This document shows, in pieces, positions 21,522 through 34,396 of a DNA stretch of 64,000 nucleotides; the stretch's first letter is position 1; each line of letters opens with the position of its first letter. A program made the translations under genes and the position numbers. The DNA is taken from NCBI GenBank assembly GCA_020746875.1, contig JAGTJL010000026.1, positions 62,001 to 126,000 on the forward strand. The letters are read 5' to 3'. This stretch comes from Rhexocercosporidium sp. MPI-PUGE-AT-0058. Lineage: Eukaryota; Ascomycota; Leotiomycetes; Helotiales. Under the pieces are notes generated by a model that was not told the origin of the DNA, searched no databases, and saw only the letters and a program-made list of their open reading frames with translations.

Positions 21522-24075
21522 TTAGGTGGTCTGTCATGGAGGGCAACTTCAGATAACTAGGAGGAAAGCTTCTGATTCATCGTAACCAAAATTGGGTAAA
21601 GCTGTCTCTATCGAGGATGGGTCTATCAATTTAAGGTTTAGACCGTTTGCCTCGTCGTGCAAGCTAATTCACTTATCCATCCTTTCATTCGTTCATTCGA
21701 CCTCAGCCATATCGAGCAGTAAGCATGTCCCCCTAGCTATCCGTTTGTTCCTGACAGGTACCCGCACCTGCTGCTTGCTTGTGTGGAGAGAGCCTCTAAC
21801 CTTTCCAACCCGACAGTGGGCGAAGTCGGCTTTTCGAACTTTTTGATTTTAACCTGCATATGGGCCTTTCGGCAAACGAGCATGAGGATAAGGCTGACTT
21901 ACACACTTAGTCAACCGAATCAATGGTTGAGGCTCATCCGTCTTGTTTATAAAAAGAAGACGCGTTAATTCGCGTCGAAAGTATTTACAAGTAAATTGCG
22001 GCCACTGCGGGTATTTCCGATTAATAAACCGAGGATTTTAGTGTTCTTGCAGCTAGCTCTTGGAGGCGGCTGCGACTAATCAAGTGCTTTCACTTGACCT
22101 ATATTTTTTAAAAAGGGATCCACAAATCACTTAATATCATATAGATTATTACTTATAAGTTAAGTATCGAATCAAATAAGAGAAATAAGTGCTATTATTA
22201 TTAAGTTTAATGACTAGCTGTATATATTAATAACGTACGTAACGTTAATCTATAGTTATACTTACTTAAAGTTAAAAGAAAGTAAGATATATAATAGTAT
22301 AAAGCTAAAATTTTGACGTTCTTATACAGGCCTCTTTTACCTCACGTGACTAGTATTTTTTAACGATTCTAAGGAAGATCACTCAATATTATGTAGATTT
22401 TGTATAAAGTAGTATCTTCAAGATATCCTTGCTTGGCCTTCGAATTGAGTGACCTTTAGACCGCCTTATTAGGCTCTTGGACTTATTTCACGATGGTCAA
22501 GATCTGGGTTTCTGGAGTCAAGGTATTTAGATTCACTGTAACTCGGGACACGACTCATATATCTCTACACTCAAACCTCGTACTTTGTGCTTAGAAATGG
22601 GAAGCAGCAGTTTTATTGCTGTGATCAGCCAGGACAACCGTCACGATCGATATTGGACTTAGCCAAAACTTGCTCCTACTCACCTTCCTCTCGTACCCTT
22701 GCAAGTCCATTCAATATCTCGAGCTCTTGGTTTTTCTTGAAGCAATACAAAACTTCCAGAGGTCGGTCAGGAAGATAGGCCAGAATACCATGAGATCGGT
22801 CTAGGGTCTATTTAGGGAGGACTTTTCTCCACCCGAATGGCCTCCTACCTAATTATAACATCAACACCGCCGCGAGGCGGCACTATCACGGCTTCTCAAT
22901 CTCAACACAACTACGCATTTCCACAACTCACCACCATGAAGATCCACTAGGTGCTACTCCGCCACCACGACACTTATACCATACCTCCATAACTCACCGT
23001 GAAAATAACAACTGCTACTTCAAATACGCTTAGCTTCGCCGTACACTACATAGCCAGCTCTCTTAGTACGCATCTTGATACGCCTTCTTTACTTGCTCCT
23101 TCCATCTTTGAACGTGTTCTTCCATCTGGATGTGGAGTCAAGACGTTTGGGAATTATCAGAGAAGTCTCTCCTGACTCTCTAATTATATTTCCTTCAACA
23201 ACAACACCACCACGAGAGTTCGTGCTCGAGCTCACAACATATCCTGGGCAACGACTTCTTTAGTCATTTTATTTCCTTACTTCAATCCCTCAAGCCTTTT
23301 GCAATCAGAAGCGTATCAACTCTGCAACCTCATCACCTGTTCTTTATTTTGGCGGGTCCACAATCCGGTGGACTGCGTGCATGTGCGCGGGACTTGTGCA
23401 AGCAACATCACCTCCTGCCATTATCTCCCACAAAATCCATCCCTATTTCCCACTCCTTAACGAGCTCCGTCTACTGCACTCCTATTATTCACTTTAGCTG
23501 GAGGCGCGCGCTCTACAGTTGAATTATCGAATTTTTAGCTCTTGGTACGTTGCAAGCCAGTGAATTGAAAACATCTTCCTTCATTACAAAGTCTTCTTCT
23601 TCCGCTCATGTCATTTGCATAAACATAGTCTCTGTCTCGCCCAAAACAAATCATCTCTCTCCCAGCTTCCTAAACACCGCCTCTCACTTATGTCACCACT
23701 TCACAAGACAGTCAGCAATTCTCCCTACTTTGCAGAACCTCACCCTTGCAAGAAATTTTGAAGCTTACCGTCGGTCCTTCAACTATAACTTTCTCCTTCT
23801 TGGGCTCTGTTTTACAGTTTCATCGACTGATCAGCAGGCAGAAGCTAATTGAATGACAGACATACCATTGACGACGGCATCAGCAATCCATCACTCCAAG
23901 GGAAAGGCTTCAAGGCTCTGAATTGAATCGGAAGTTTGCATAGCTCTTCTTTCCAAATAAAACCGGAACAACATCCCTTCCCCTCTTCCCCTCTTCAACA
24001 ACATTCTTCCTCAAACACTCCACATCCTTTGAGGTTTCAATTGTCAGCACATCCACACCTCAGGCTCAGCTCACC
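21522..24075. other. AT-rich and C/T-rich intergenic region
   Basis: 21980-22450 is strongly AT-rich with no coding signal and looks like decayed repeat sequence. 22850-24070 is C/T- and CA-rich and includes the likely promoter and leader of the SNF2 gene. No gene, tRNA or clear repeat boundary found. Confidence 0.45.
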
Positions 24076-27000
24076 ATGAACGACTTCAATCTCGATCGGA
24101 GCAGTCAAGATGACAGTGATCAACCCATGGAAGACGTCTACAGCCACGAGCTTGAGTATGAGCCTGAGCCAGAACGTCAGCCAGCTTTTCGCCAGGACTT
24201 GATGCCATCTGTTGAGGGCACTGCCTCTATTATCGAGTCAAGCCCTACTCAAATCAATAGCGAATCTGAGTCTAGTTCGGCTTCACAGGTCAGGAGCGAA
24301 GAACTGGATGCCATGGACCTGAGCTATGACAACAGTCCCAATGCTGAACGTCAACAATCAATGGTTGCTGGCTCATCTGCCGATGATCGTGTCACCCCTT
24401 CTGATATTCCAGGAGACCAAAGAATTCCATCAAATACAGCACCTCAAATCCGACCTAACTCTTTAGCTGCATCATCATTGACACCTATTATCGCCACTAC
24501 TTCAATATTCGGAAGCCCAACTCACCCATCGCAACCACCTATCATATCTTCACCTACGCCTTCTATCATCAGCGTTAACAATGGCACCTCCGCACCCTCG
24601 CTTGTGGACAATCAGAATAGCACTCGAACACCATCCATGTTAGGTGGCCCAGTCCAACAATCTTCCACCTACAAGCCGATTCAACCAGAAGCACACGTTG
24701 AGGAAGATGATAATGACATCATGATTATCGATCCTCGAGAGGCATCACTTGCAGCTCAGCAGAAGTGGAGTTCCCACACTCCTCATACTGTCCAAAATGA
24801 TGATGTTGTCTTCATCAAGCAAGAGACAAGAGAAGAGGCCCCCGATATCCCTACTCCCACTCCTCCACCAGCCCGCATGTCTGCTCCGCCACCAAAGAAA
24901 CCAGTCGATCCTGCAAGAATGGTTGCTGCTCAAAGAGCAATGATGCAGAGAAACAAGGCCCAAAATGCTCGAAACAATGGAGAGGGAAGCTCAAGAGCAT
25001 CTGTATATTCCGAACCGCCCTTGAACTTCGACCGTTATGAGAATGAGACGTTTGGTAACACTGGGCACGTTGATCCTATCATGGGATGTGTCGATGAAGA
25101 CAACTCATGGATGGACGAAGAAGACGACGGTGATGAGGTGTATGACAGCTGGGTTAAGCTTCGAAACATGCTCCTCCGAAAGCAACGGTCCAAGACCATC
25201 AAACCCGACGAAGCAATGTCTCTCTTCAAGGTTAAACAGAAAATTGATACTAGGGACCGTCTTCGGGCTGGCACATCTCGAGAAGATGCTGCTGGTGACG
25301 AAGCTCCAAATTCTCTGTTCCTACCCGAGAAGAGAGAAGAGACGATCGCGCGTCACCGCCGTGATTGCCCCCGTCAATATGAATCCGAGGATGATGGAGA
25401 CAACGCTAGAGAGGATCATAGAGATAATTCTGTAGAAGTTCATGGAGTCGATAATGGCAATGGTGAATACGACGACGATGAAGCAATGGCTCACATTCTC
25501 GCCGAAAACGATACGCCTGAAGCCGAACCAGACCTTGGACTCACCAAAGCTGGCAAACCTCGCAAAAGACGCGCCAAGGCTGCGAAGGGCCCCCGCGAGT
25601 ACATGCAACGTCAAGAAGAACAGCGCCGGGAGAAAGAGCGTGCTAAGGCCCAAAAGAAGAAAGCTCGTCAACCTAACGCCGTAGCATCGTCCTCTCGCCG
25701 TAGGGCTAAGTCTCCTGTCGCAGCTAGAGGTAAGGGAAAGGGTAAAGACAGTGGCAAAGGTAGAGGCAAAGCCAAGGAAAAGGGGAAGGCGAGCAAGAAA
25801 GGTAAAGGCAAGGAGGTTGTCACAAATGGGCAAAGTCTTCTGGCTTCCGGCAAATTCAGATCTTTCGGAGGCGATGATGCTGTCGGTCACATGATGCTCG
25901 AAGATATGATGAACAACGATCCTATCACCGATCGTCTACAAAACCCAATCTTTGACCGTCCAGAGGAAGAGGTTATGGTAGGAAACCAGACCAAGACCAC
26001 ACAATTTCAACGCCTGTTTGCCAACATCCCCGAGCCTGAAGACGCTTTCACCCGCGGCGCAGTACGCAGCGATAAAGCAAAGCTAAGAGACGCTAGTAAG
26101 AGTTTTGGGTATGCGAAGTGTAAAGCGGTGGATGGAAAGTGGTTGATCAAGGGAATGAAGAGCCCGCTTTGGCACCATCAGTTGCTGGGTGCGAAATGGA
26201 TGGTGCAGAGGGAGTTGAGTAGCCAGGCGCCACACGGTGGGATACTAGGCGATAGTATGGGTTTGGGCAAGACAGTTCAGACATTGGCTTGTATGGTTGG
26301 GAATCCGCCTGGTCCTGGTAGGTCAATTTGGATGGCTTCGAAGCTTTTTCATCCATAGTCTAAGAATAGGATATCTACTAACGATTATTTACAGAGGACA
26401 TCAAGCGAAAAGTCAAAGCAACACTAATTGTCTGTCCCTCGTCCATCACGAAGCAATGGGTCGAAGAAATTGGCACTCATGTCGAAGGCACATTCTTCCC
26501 TAAGATTCTGCACTACAATACCTCATCCGAAATTTCACTTGCCATCCTCGAAGACACCGACATCGTCGTAACATCCTACAGCACGGTGATGAAGCAATTC
26601 CCATTTCCAGATAGGGAAGGTCGGTTGGAGATCGCTCGCAATGGATATCCTGCTTGGTGCAAGGACGCACTTGAGAATATGGGTATGCTGCATCGGGTGA
26701 ATTGGTTCCGGGTTGTACTCGATGAGGCGCAGCATATTAAGAATAACCATGCACGGACGAGTTTGGCATGCCAGAATCTGAAGAGTGTGTATCGGTGGTG
26801 TTTGACAGGCACGCCGTTACTGAATCGGTTGGAGGAGTGAGTTTTCCCTTTCTTCCCCGCACCTGCCCCTCCCTCTTCGCTTAACATCTGAACAAAGTCA
26901 ACAAAGCTTACTGATAACCTAGGCTCTTCCCCTACCTCCGCTTCCTTAAGGCGAACTACAGCATGGATTGGTCGACATTCCAGAAATACTTTTGCGATCC

Positions 27001-29363
27001 TGACGCTAAGGACTGCAATAATCGTATCGCCACCCTCCTCAGCTACACGATGATGCGTCGGACTATGAAGACGACTATCCTGAACCGCCCGATTATCAAG
27101 CTCCCGAAACCACATCCAAAAATTGTTTACTTGCAATTCTCCCCTGAAGAAGCTATCATTTACCGTATTGTGAGTAGCGTCTCATCCCCAGACTCGATGT
27201 TTCATTTCCAAGTTCTTGGCATTGTGGATGTCAATATTGTCAGATAGTTTCGCGACATCCAAATACTCGTTCGTGAAGACTCAAATACTGACCCAACATA
27301 CAGACCGAAAACCGGTTCCGGAATAATCTGAATGCTTTCTTCAAGAAGGGCGACGCTAGCCGTAATTATGGCGTCTTCATGGTTCAGCTCCTCCGTCTAC
27401 GACAATGCACATCACACCCATTCATGCTTGAGCGTACTATTAAAGAGAGTTGGACGATGGAGGATGTTCAAGAATTACGAGTGCGCCTAGCTAAGCTGCA
27501 ACAGCTTGATAGGCCGTTTTATGAGCAATGCAAGCTGGTACGTCCCCCGCCCTTATATGCTCGATTTTGAATGGAATTTGAATGTCTGAGTTGATCTTGT
27601 GACATTGAAATGTCCGCTTTGGAGATATTCTGACGAATTCGGATCTAGTGGGTTGAAACATCCGAAGCCTCTCGAGCCGAAGCCCGTGATAGAGGCGAGG
27701 ACCTCCCAGACGATGAGATGTTGCCGTTCGGTCAATCCTCTTACGGCCATACTTTTGATATGGACCGCGCACTCAAGACGCTCAATGAGACGGAGCTATA
27801 TGAGAGAGTTACGTGCTCACTTTGCTCGGATGTCCCGATTGAGCCTTTGAAGACTGATGTGAGTATTTCCTTGTCCTGGGAGGGCGCTGTGAAATTGAAG
27901 GGTGTCACTCAACCAATACCTGAGTATTAGACCACGCGGTGAACGGTAGCTGATCATGTTGCAGTGTGGCCACATCTTCTGCAAAGACTGCATCGAAACC
28001 TTTGTCGCCCAACTCGTTGTCCAGGACAATGACTACCTAACCTGTCCGGAATGTAACCAGATGTTTGAGACCATGGAGAAAGTGCCTCTTCCGTATCTTG
28101 AGCCCCAAACATACTCCAACTCTCGCCGCTCCAAGAGTAAGAGTAAGGCAAAAACCAACGGTAAAGGCAAAGAGCGCGAAATTTCCCAGGACCAGGGTGA
28201 TGGGATCGTTAATTTCAGCAAGGGTAGAGATCTGATGGGATTCGAGCCTGTTACGAATGACAGTAGCTGGCTCACAAAGAGCGACAGAGATGAGGGATTT
28301 CCGTTGACGCCGAGTACGAAGACGACTGCGCTGAAGGCGTTGTTGCTCAAGGGTTTTGAGGAGGCACCGTTGGACAAGGCATGTTTTATCTCTGTCTATT
28401 TTAGCCTTCTTGTAGTCGATGTTACGAAACCGGCTTGCGATATTGAAACTGGGATTTGACGAGAGGAACGGACAGAGCTGACACTATCCAGGTCGTCATC
28501 TACGTTCAATTTCGTACCCTCGCTCGCATCGTAGGCCGAATTTGCAATGGCGAAGGCTGGGGTTTCCTGTACCTCACTGGAGATTCGTCGCTGGAGCATC
28601 GAGACAGAGCCATCAAACGCTTCCGTGACGACGACGATGTCAAGATCTTAATTGCTGGATTGAAGTGTGGAGGTCTAGGGTATGTCCTCCTTCCGCTTCC
28701 TGAAGATATCTGGAAGAGAATCGTATAGACTGCACGCTGACAATCCATCTCAACAGACTCAACTTCCCCTGGGCCAACCGCTGTATCTCCCTCGACCTGT
28801 GGTGGAATCATGCCGTAGAGCAGCAAGCATTCGGCCGCATCTTCCGCATTAAACAAGAGAAAGAGACGTACATGACGCGGATAGTGGTGCGAAACACGGT
28901 GGATATGCGGATGCTGAGCATGCAATTGCACAAGCTGCAGAATCTGCAGAAGGCTATGAGCGATGAGAATACGAAGGAGAGATCGTCATTGTCTTTGAAG
29001 CAGCTTGCTAACCTGTTTGGGTTCTTGAGAACGGATGGGGATGGGGAGATTCTGTCCGTGGAGCCGGATTATGAGAGTGAGGACGATAGCCGGGAGGGTG
29101 GAAATGGTGGCAGTAGCGGTGGGAGAGGTAGGAGTGGGTTTGGTGCACAAAATGATGATGGAAAAGATGTCGGTGCGGGTGATTTCGCTGGCGTTGGTGC
29201 AGGTCGCGGACACGGTGAGGGTTGGGGTGGTCCAAATCGGAGACGCGGCATGAGTGTCGAGAGAGAGACACTTGACTCGGACAACGTTGAAGCGGATGGG
29301 TATGGGAATTCGGGGGGATATGGGAATGTGATGGAGGTTGAGGATCCGGATGAGGATATTTGA
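24076..29363 (+). CDS. SNF2-family ATPase with RING finger (Rad5/Rad16/Uls1-like)
   Basis: Eight exons: 24076-26317, 26395-26836, 26923-27169, 27304-27537, 27649-27858, 27965-28378, 28492-28679 and 28757-29363; 1527 aa, all in phase. The first about 690 residues are disordered and charged, with a Lys/Gly-rich basic stretch. Then come SNF2 motifs: LWHHQLLGAKWMVQRE, the P-loop GDSMGLGKTVQTLA, TLIVCPSSITKQWVEE, VVLDEAQHIKN (DEAQ box) and CLTGTPLLNRLEE. A C3HC4 RING (CSLCSDVPIEPLKTDCGHIF ... CKDCIE ... CPEC) splits the helicase lobes, as in Rad5/Rad16/Uls1. Lobe 2 has VVIYVQFRTLA, GLKCGGLGLNF and EQQAFGRIFRIKQ (motif VI). The likely role is ATP-driven chromatin or SUMO/ubiquitin-linked remodelling in the nucleus; the exact orthologue is not settled. 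The sixth intron has a GC donor. Confidence 0.92.
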
Positions 29364-30402
29364 GGTGGTTGCTTGACTTTGGATTAAGTGTCTGGAGGAT
29401 ATCGATTCATGTCCTCTTTTCTTTTTCTTTGTCAGCCTTTCCGAAAAGATACATTTACTTCGAATTTCGACATTAACATCGGCTTTCAATGCCCAATTCG
29501 AATTCAACATCGACCCAGGGATCGAATCTCAATCAGATCTCTCAAGATTTGGCGGAAGAGACAATATCCTGGACTTTCCTATTCTTTACTACTTCCTCTA
29601 GGAGGAATTCCATCTACGGGCACGTTCTCCACCTTCTCAATCTCCTTATGATTTGGGATTGATAGATGTACAATAGTAAATATCCGGCTGGCTCTGAGGC
29701 GAAGAGTGAAGAGGGTTTGAAGGATTAGCATGGGGGATACGGGATGGGATACGGACATGCTGCCGATGAAGCAAAGCAAGGCAACAAAAGCAATAGTTGA
29801 CATTAGAATAGCGAATTTGAGATTCTCTGAAATTGTTTGATATCGTCAGAAGTTTGTACAGGCTGTGGGTTGTGGATGTCATGCGAGGGGAGGGGTGGAT
29901 GAACTTTCCCCTGAGCCAAGTGGCTGAATTGCGGCACTAAAATAAATTGTGAACCATTGACGAATTGATAATTGGCCGTTGGTCAAAGTTGTACTCCGAG
30001 AAAATGACTTCGAGCTTGTCAAGGGAGTGAACATGATCAGTCAGATCACCTTCTGGGGTGAAGCGATGTGGGTAATTTCGATGCGGTTACTAGAAGTTGG
30101 AGTGACCTAGAAATGCATTCTATACAAAGAAGGTAAATAGCAGTTGGGGGAGTTAAGACATAAGGAGAACTTCAGCTGAGGTTACAGCTTTAAATATTGA
30201 AGTGTAGCTTAGGTTTGATCAAGAAGTGCTCGAATTATCGAGAGATTGAGGATGATTGATCTAAATTGCTTTAGTTGAGACATGCAGCGAGTGAGTGAGC
30301 CCATGTTTAACAGGCGAAGATATTGAACCATGGTTCCAGACTAAAGCCTCAATGATGCTTAGAGTGTGCAATTCATTCATTTCAACCCCACAGACAAAGC
30401 CA
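29364..30402. other. intergenic, convergent 3' ends
   Basis: Lies between the stop codons of the SNF2 gene and the Esf1 gene. A 74-codon minus-strand frame (29579-29803) starts with a hydrophobic stretch but has no other support. Otherwise AT-rich spacer. Confidence 0.45.
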
Positions 30403-32505
30403 TCACTGCCTGACTTTCTTACTAATCTTCTCCACAAGCCCACTCAACTCCCCCTTCCCCTCATCCACATCCCCCTCCCTGCCCTTCCGCTTTTTACTCT
30501 TCTTAACCACAACCTCATCCCCCTCACCAACATCTCTATCCCTTTTCCTCCTTCCCTCCTCCAGCAACTTCTTCATACCATCCGTAGCCACGAACTTCGG
30601 ATTCGTAGGATCGATAGCAAACTCGTGACTCTGGAACAATTTGCTAAATCGCTCATCGCCGACATCCATCTCGAAACCTTGTTGCAGGCCACCTCGCTTG
30701 CCACCTTCGACTTCTGGCGCTTTCTTGTGCTTCTTGCCTTTCTTCTTGAGTTTCTCAGCACGAGCGATCTCTTTGATGTCGAAATGGTCGAGGTTGGCTC
30801 CTATACCTTCCTCTGTAGCATTCTCCTGCATAAGTAATTCTAGTTCGGCACGTTGAGAAGCAGAGGCCACTGCAGCAGCAGCTTTAGCTTCCCGCTTCTT
30901 GAGACGCTCCTCTTTCCTAACCGACTTAGAAGCCTTCTCCTTGAGAGCCTCATCAGTACCAAAGAACGGATCGTCGAATCCCATATCTGCATTCTCAGCC
31001 TCTGGTTCTGGCTCTGCCTCAGGATCTCTACCTTCGCGCTTCGCCTTGGCTTTCTCTTTCCGGCGGGCTTTGCGCTCCTTCTCGAGACGGACATAGCGCT
31101 CTGCCGTTGTTTCGTCGAGAGGTGGTTCGTTCTCAAAGACGCCGGTTGAGTCTTTACTTGAGAGACCGGCTGTGAATGTAACTTCCATATCTCCTACGGG
31201 CCCTTTGGTTTTCTTTGATGTGGCCGGTTCCTCAGAGAGACCGAGCGCTGCGCGCAGTTTCTGGCGGGCGAGCTCTTTCTTGGAGAGTTTTGGGCCAGAG
31301 TCTTCCTCGACTTCCTCTTCGCTCTCTTCTTCAGAATCACTGCCTAGATATGCTCGGAGATCGTTGTCGAGATGGTCTTTTCGACTTCCGCTAAAAGCTT
31401 GACTGATGGCATCTTTCCGAGATGCCTCCTCGGGTGTTGTGTCCCATGTAAGCTTGGATTTGGAATGTTGTAGGGCATCTGTGACGAATTCGATGGGTTT
31501 GTATCCAGCTGGCACACTTTCGCATTCATCTCTGGGCTTGTCGTCAAATTCCACACCATCAGGGATGAAACGCAGATCAAAGACGTTTGCAGAGGAGAGG
31601 TACTCAGAGCCGTCGGTGTTTTCGTAGACATTCTGTGCCGTCTCGTTGTCCGAGCAGATTACCACAGCATAGTAATACCGTAATCGATCAAGTTGGTACT
31701 GTCGCAAAGCCGCGCTGTCGAACTCTTTCCCCTCGTCACCCTGTAGCAGATCCTTCTTGATCTTCTCCTCCTCATCTTCACTGTCGTCCTCAGAATCTAC
31801 CTCGGAGTATTCCTCTCCCTTCCTGGCGAAAATTTCCTTCGGCGGCCCCTCCAATTCCTCACGCTCCATGCGCTCCTTGCCAAATTCGCTGGGGTATATC
31901 GAGATCTTGAGAATCTTCCCTCCCGGTCGTACAAAACTCGAGAAGACCGCCATGAGATCCGCAGACCTGATATTATCCCAATCCATATTCACGACCGCGA
32001 TCCGCGAAGAGACCTCTCCCATCTCCACTGCCGCAGACTCAGCTTGCAGGTCTGGGAATTCTTCTTCCACAATCTCGACTCCTCCTTCCTCCTCGTCTTC
32101 CTCATCTTCATCTTCTGAAGACGAGAATCCGCCGCCTCTCGCAGGATCGTAAGCTTCGGCGCGCTTCAATTCCTTCTCTACGACCTCATCATCCTCAACC
32201 TCTACATCCGCCCCTTCTTCGTTGCCGTCCTCCTCCTCCTCCTCCTCGTCGGGAACATACAATCGCTCGAGCGCCTTTTTCTTCCCGCTCGTGCTCAACT
32301 TCCTGCCGTATCGATCTACCGTCGCTGAGTTGGAGAAATCGTCATCCTTCAGCATGCGCGAGAAACGTTTGTCGATTTTTGTACGGGTGTGTTTCTTGGA
32401 GGGGAGACGAAATCGAGGATCTGTTGCAAAGTTGGAGAAGCGCGGGTCGGATACAACGGAGGCCTCTGAAGCTGCAGCGCCCTTGGGGGCTTTTTGTTTA
32501 GGCAT
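30403..32505 (-). CDS. esf1: nucleolar pre-rRNA processing protein Esf1
   Basis: Single-exon 700-aa protein. Esf1 is a nucleolar factor associated with the U3-containing pre-ribosome and needed for 18S rRNA processing. The N-terminus has DPRFSNFATDPRFRLPSKK and DKRFSRMLKDDDFSN plus VDRYGRKL, the Esf1 hallmark. A central region IAVVNMDWDNIRSADLMAVF leads into an RRM-like fold with VFDLRFIPDGVEFDD. The C-terminal NUC153-like motif is DERFSKLFQSHEFAIDPTNP followed by KFVATDGMKKLLEEG. Many acidic tracts (E/D runs) and Lys-rich tail segments fit nucleolar proteins. The length is typical for the family. Confidence 0.93.
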   Translation of the reverse strand: MPKQKAPKGAAASEASVVSDPRFSNFATDPRFRLPSKKHTRTKIDKRFSRMLKDDDFSNSATVDRYGRKLSTSGKKKALERLYVPDEEEEEEDGNEEGADVEVEDDEVVEKELKRAEAYDPARGGGFSSSEDEDEEDEEEGGVEIVEEEFPDLQAESAAVEMGEVSSRIAVVNMDWDNIRSADLMAVFSSFVRPGGKILKISIYPSEFGKERMEREELEGPPKEIFARKGEEYSEVDSEDDSEDEEEKIKKDLLQGDEGKEFDSAALRQYQLDRLRYYYAVVICSDNETAQNVYENTDGSEYLSSANVFDLRFIPDGVEFDDKPRDECESVPAGYKPIEFVTDALQHSKSKLTWDTTPEEASRKDAISQAFSGSRKDHLDNDLRAYLGSDSEEESEEEVEEDSGPKLSKKELARQKLRAALGLSEEPATSKKTKGPVGDMEVTFTAGLSSKDSTGVFENEPPLDETTAERYVRLEKERKARRKEKAKAKREGRDPEAEPEPEAENADMGFDDPFFGTDEALKEKASKSVRKEERLKKREAKAAAAVASASQRAELELLMQENATEEGIGANLDHFDIKEIARAEKLKKKGKKHKKAPEVEGGKRGGLQQGFEMDVGDERFSKLFQSHEFAIDPTNPKFVATDGMKKLLEEGRRKRDRDVGEGDEVVVKKSKKRKGREGDVDEGKGELSGLVEKISKKVRQ

Positions 32506-33150
32506 TGTAGTGGGTTGCGTTGTTGGCTGTGGACGGGTTTGCTGGGAGAGGAAATTCTGGGTTATCTACACTTTTCTGCCGAGCTGGAGGCGGTGAGACT
32601 CTAGTGCCTCTCGCTAGTTTCTTCCCCGCCCCCTTTCTTTTGTTGACACTCATCCAAGCATCATTACTTAGTGCTCCGTATGTTCTATGTGTATGACAAT
32701 TCTTTTTATCAGAAACCTCGTTACAGCAGGTACTTAGAAGTCCAAATCTTCCTGCAAGTTATGTCAACGGAAGTATCAACCCCATTTGTTACCTGGTCTC
32801 TTTTGGATGCCGGAAATAAAGATGCTTGGACTTCAAATTCAGAGCCATTGTTCTGTGCGTTTTAAAAAGTTGAGATAGAGAAAAGAGAGATTATAACCTA
32901 TCATGTCTAGATACTCTGGGTATGGGGAATTGACACTTAAGAAACTTGAATTGGTTGGAAGCAACGATGAATAATCTTCTCGCACATGTGCAAGATTTTG
33001 TCTGGGCACAGATGCAGAGTACAGTGTAAACATATCTTGCCCCGTAAAAAGGAGGCTCTTGGCATAGTTGATTGGTGGACTATGAATATACCTGTACTTG
33101 TATGAGACAGCAATGTTCCGATAAATCCGAATAATAATCCCCCCAACGAT
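32506..33150. other. intergenic, no gene seen
   Basis: Promoter side of Esf1 followed by AT-rich spacer to the 3' end of the next minus-strand gene. No coding signal apart from shadow frames. Confidence 0.45.
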
Positions 33151-34396
33151 CTACCCCCGCGCCCTCCCCCAAAATGGCAATAGAAGATGTATCCTTGTTC
33201 CCTCACTGACCCCTTTCTCAGCAAGTAAGACACTTTCCGGCAACCATCTATTATCAGGCTCGCAGACAAGGTACTGCTGATGCAGATACACGCCTTCAGT
33301 GTTCTCAATCAGCTGCTTGAGCTCCAGACAAGTAGTCTTAGCCGAGATCTTAAAAGGAACAACTTTACCAGTTATGGATTTGACTGAGATGGTGAAAGTA
33401 GGCGGTGCTTGATGGAGAAGATCCGAGGTTGGGAGGACGTGGAAGCGATATCATGAGCTGTTAGAAACATGTATTCGGAGAACTGGGAGAGCGCAGTCAT
33501 TGATCATGTTAACGCTTGCTGCTTGGTGAAGACTGCTAGAGAAAATATCATCCCGGAGGTAGATTCGGCATGCGCCCTGCAACCTTTCTTTTGGCAAGAC
33601 AGCCGGGATTTCTGATGTAGTAGGTTCGCCTTGGCCAATTTGGGTTTGTGCATATTTCATTTCGATGGACTGGATGTGAGTTGTGAGATCTAGATTTGTT
33701 CGAGGGTTTGTGCTCTGAGACTAGAACAGCGAAGTAAAGTGTCATCGAAGCCTTGATTTGATGTGTTAGCATGCGAGTTAAGAGTGTGTAATCAACTTTC
33801 GGTACTTGGACGTAGGTCTGAAGCGTTTTCACCACAGCCATTAACGCCTTCGTCTGGATTTCCAAGCAACCGATCAGCTGTCGAATCTCCCCCTCCTTTT
33901 TAAGCCAGGATTCCGTATCATACACAGGTCGCTGTCTCGGCCTCGAATCATGAAGCCTAGACTCTGCCTCATCAAGGCTTTCCGAAATCCAGTCATTGGT
34001 ATGCTCGTACTTTGCCAGATACTCATCGGAATTCTCAATAGCCCAAATCACGTCACTAAATCGAATATCATCTCCTATGGAGTCCGAATCACGGAAACCT
34101 GGTAGGGAAGATCCATCAATGAAGTTTGTAGCTGGCACAGGGAGGTAGAAATCCCTGTGGACTGCGTCGATGAGCTTCTCGAGATTCGAAAAGGTGTAGA
34201 CACATCCTGTTAGAGTGACGAGGAGGTGTGCGAACTGAATCGTTTTCTGCATTTCTGTTGGTACTGAATCGAAATCGTCGAGGATGGGCTTGAGTTTGTT
34301 TAAGAAATATGAAATAGGTACGAGATTATCAAGTACTGTTTTCATGGACTCCGGCGCACTTGAACACGAGTTGAAGCCTTTGAGCAATCGAGTCAT
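33151..34396 (-). CDS. STAND-like helical N-domain protein with a C-terminal ubiquitin-like domain
   Basis: Exon 1 (34396-33806, 197 codons) encodes a helical region (MKTVLDNLVPISYFLNKLKP, AHLLVTLTGCVYTFSNLEKL) resembling the fungal N-terminal domain found on STAND proteins. A 91-nt intron joins in phase to 33714, giving THIQSIEMKYAQTQIGQGE. In the same frame but after a TGA (33453-33451) there is a ubiquitin-like sequence: PPTFTISVKSITGKVVPFKI, then TTCLELKQLIENTEGVYLHQ, QYLVCEPDNRW and EGTRIHLLLPFWGRARG, ending at 33151. It aligns by eye to ubiquitin (IFVKTLTGK, IENVKAKIQDKEG, QQRLIF, STLHLVLRLRGG). A further intron probably removes the TGA; a donor near 33511 (AGCA|GTCTTC) and an acceptor near 33397 would keep frame but are unproven. 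Alternatively these are two genes or a broken one. Function unknown. Confidence 0.6.

Noticed and set aside
25321..25890. 189-codon frame on the minus strand
   Set aside because: Antisense shadow of the Lys/Arg-rich part of the SNF2-RING gene.
29579..29803. 74-codon minus-strand frame with hydrophobic N-terminus
   Set aside because: Overlaps the 3' flank of the SNF2 gene, has no Cys pattern or similarity and no supporting context.
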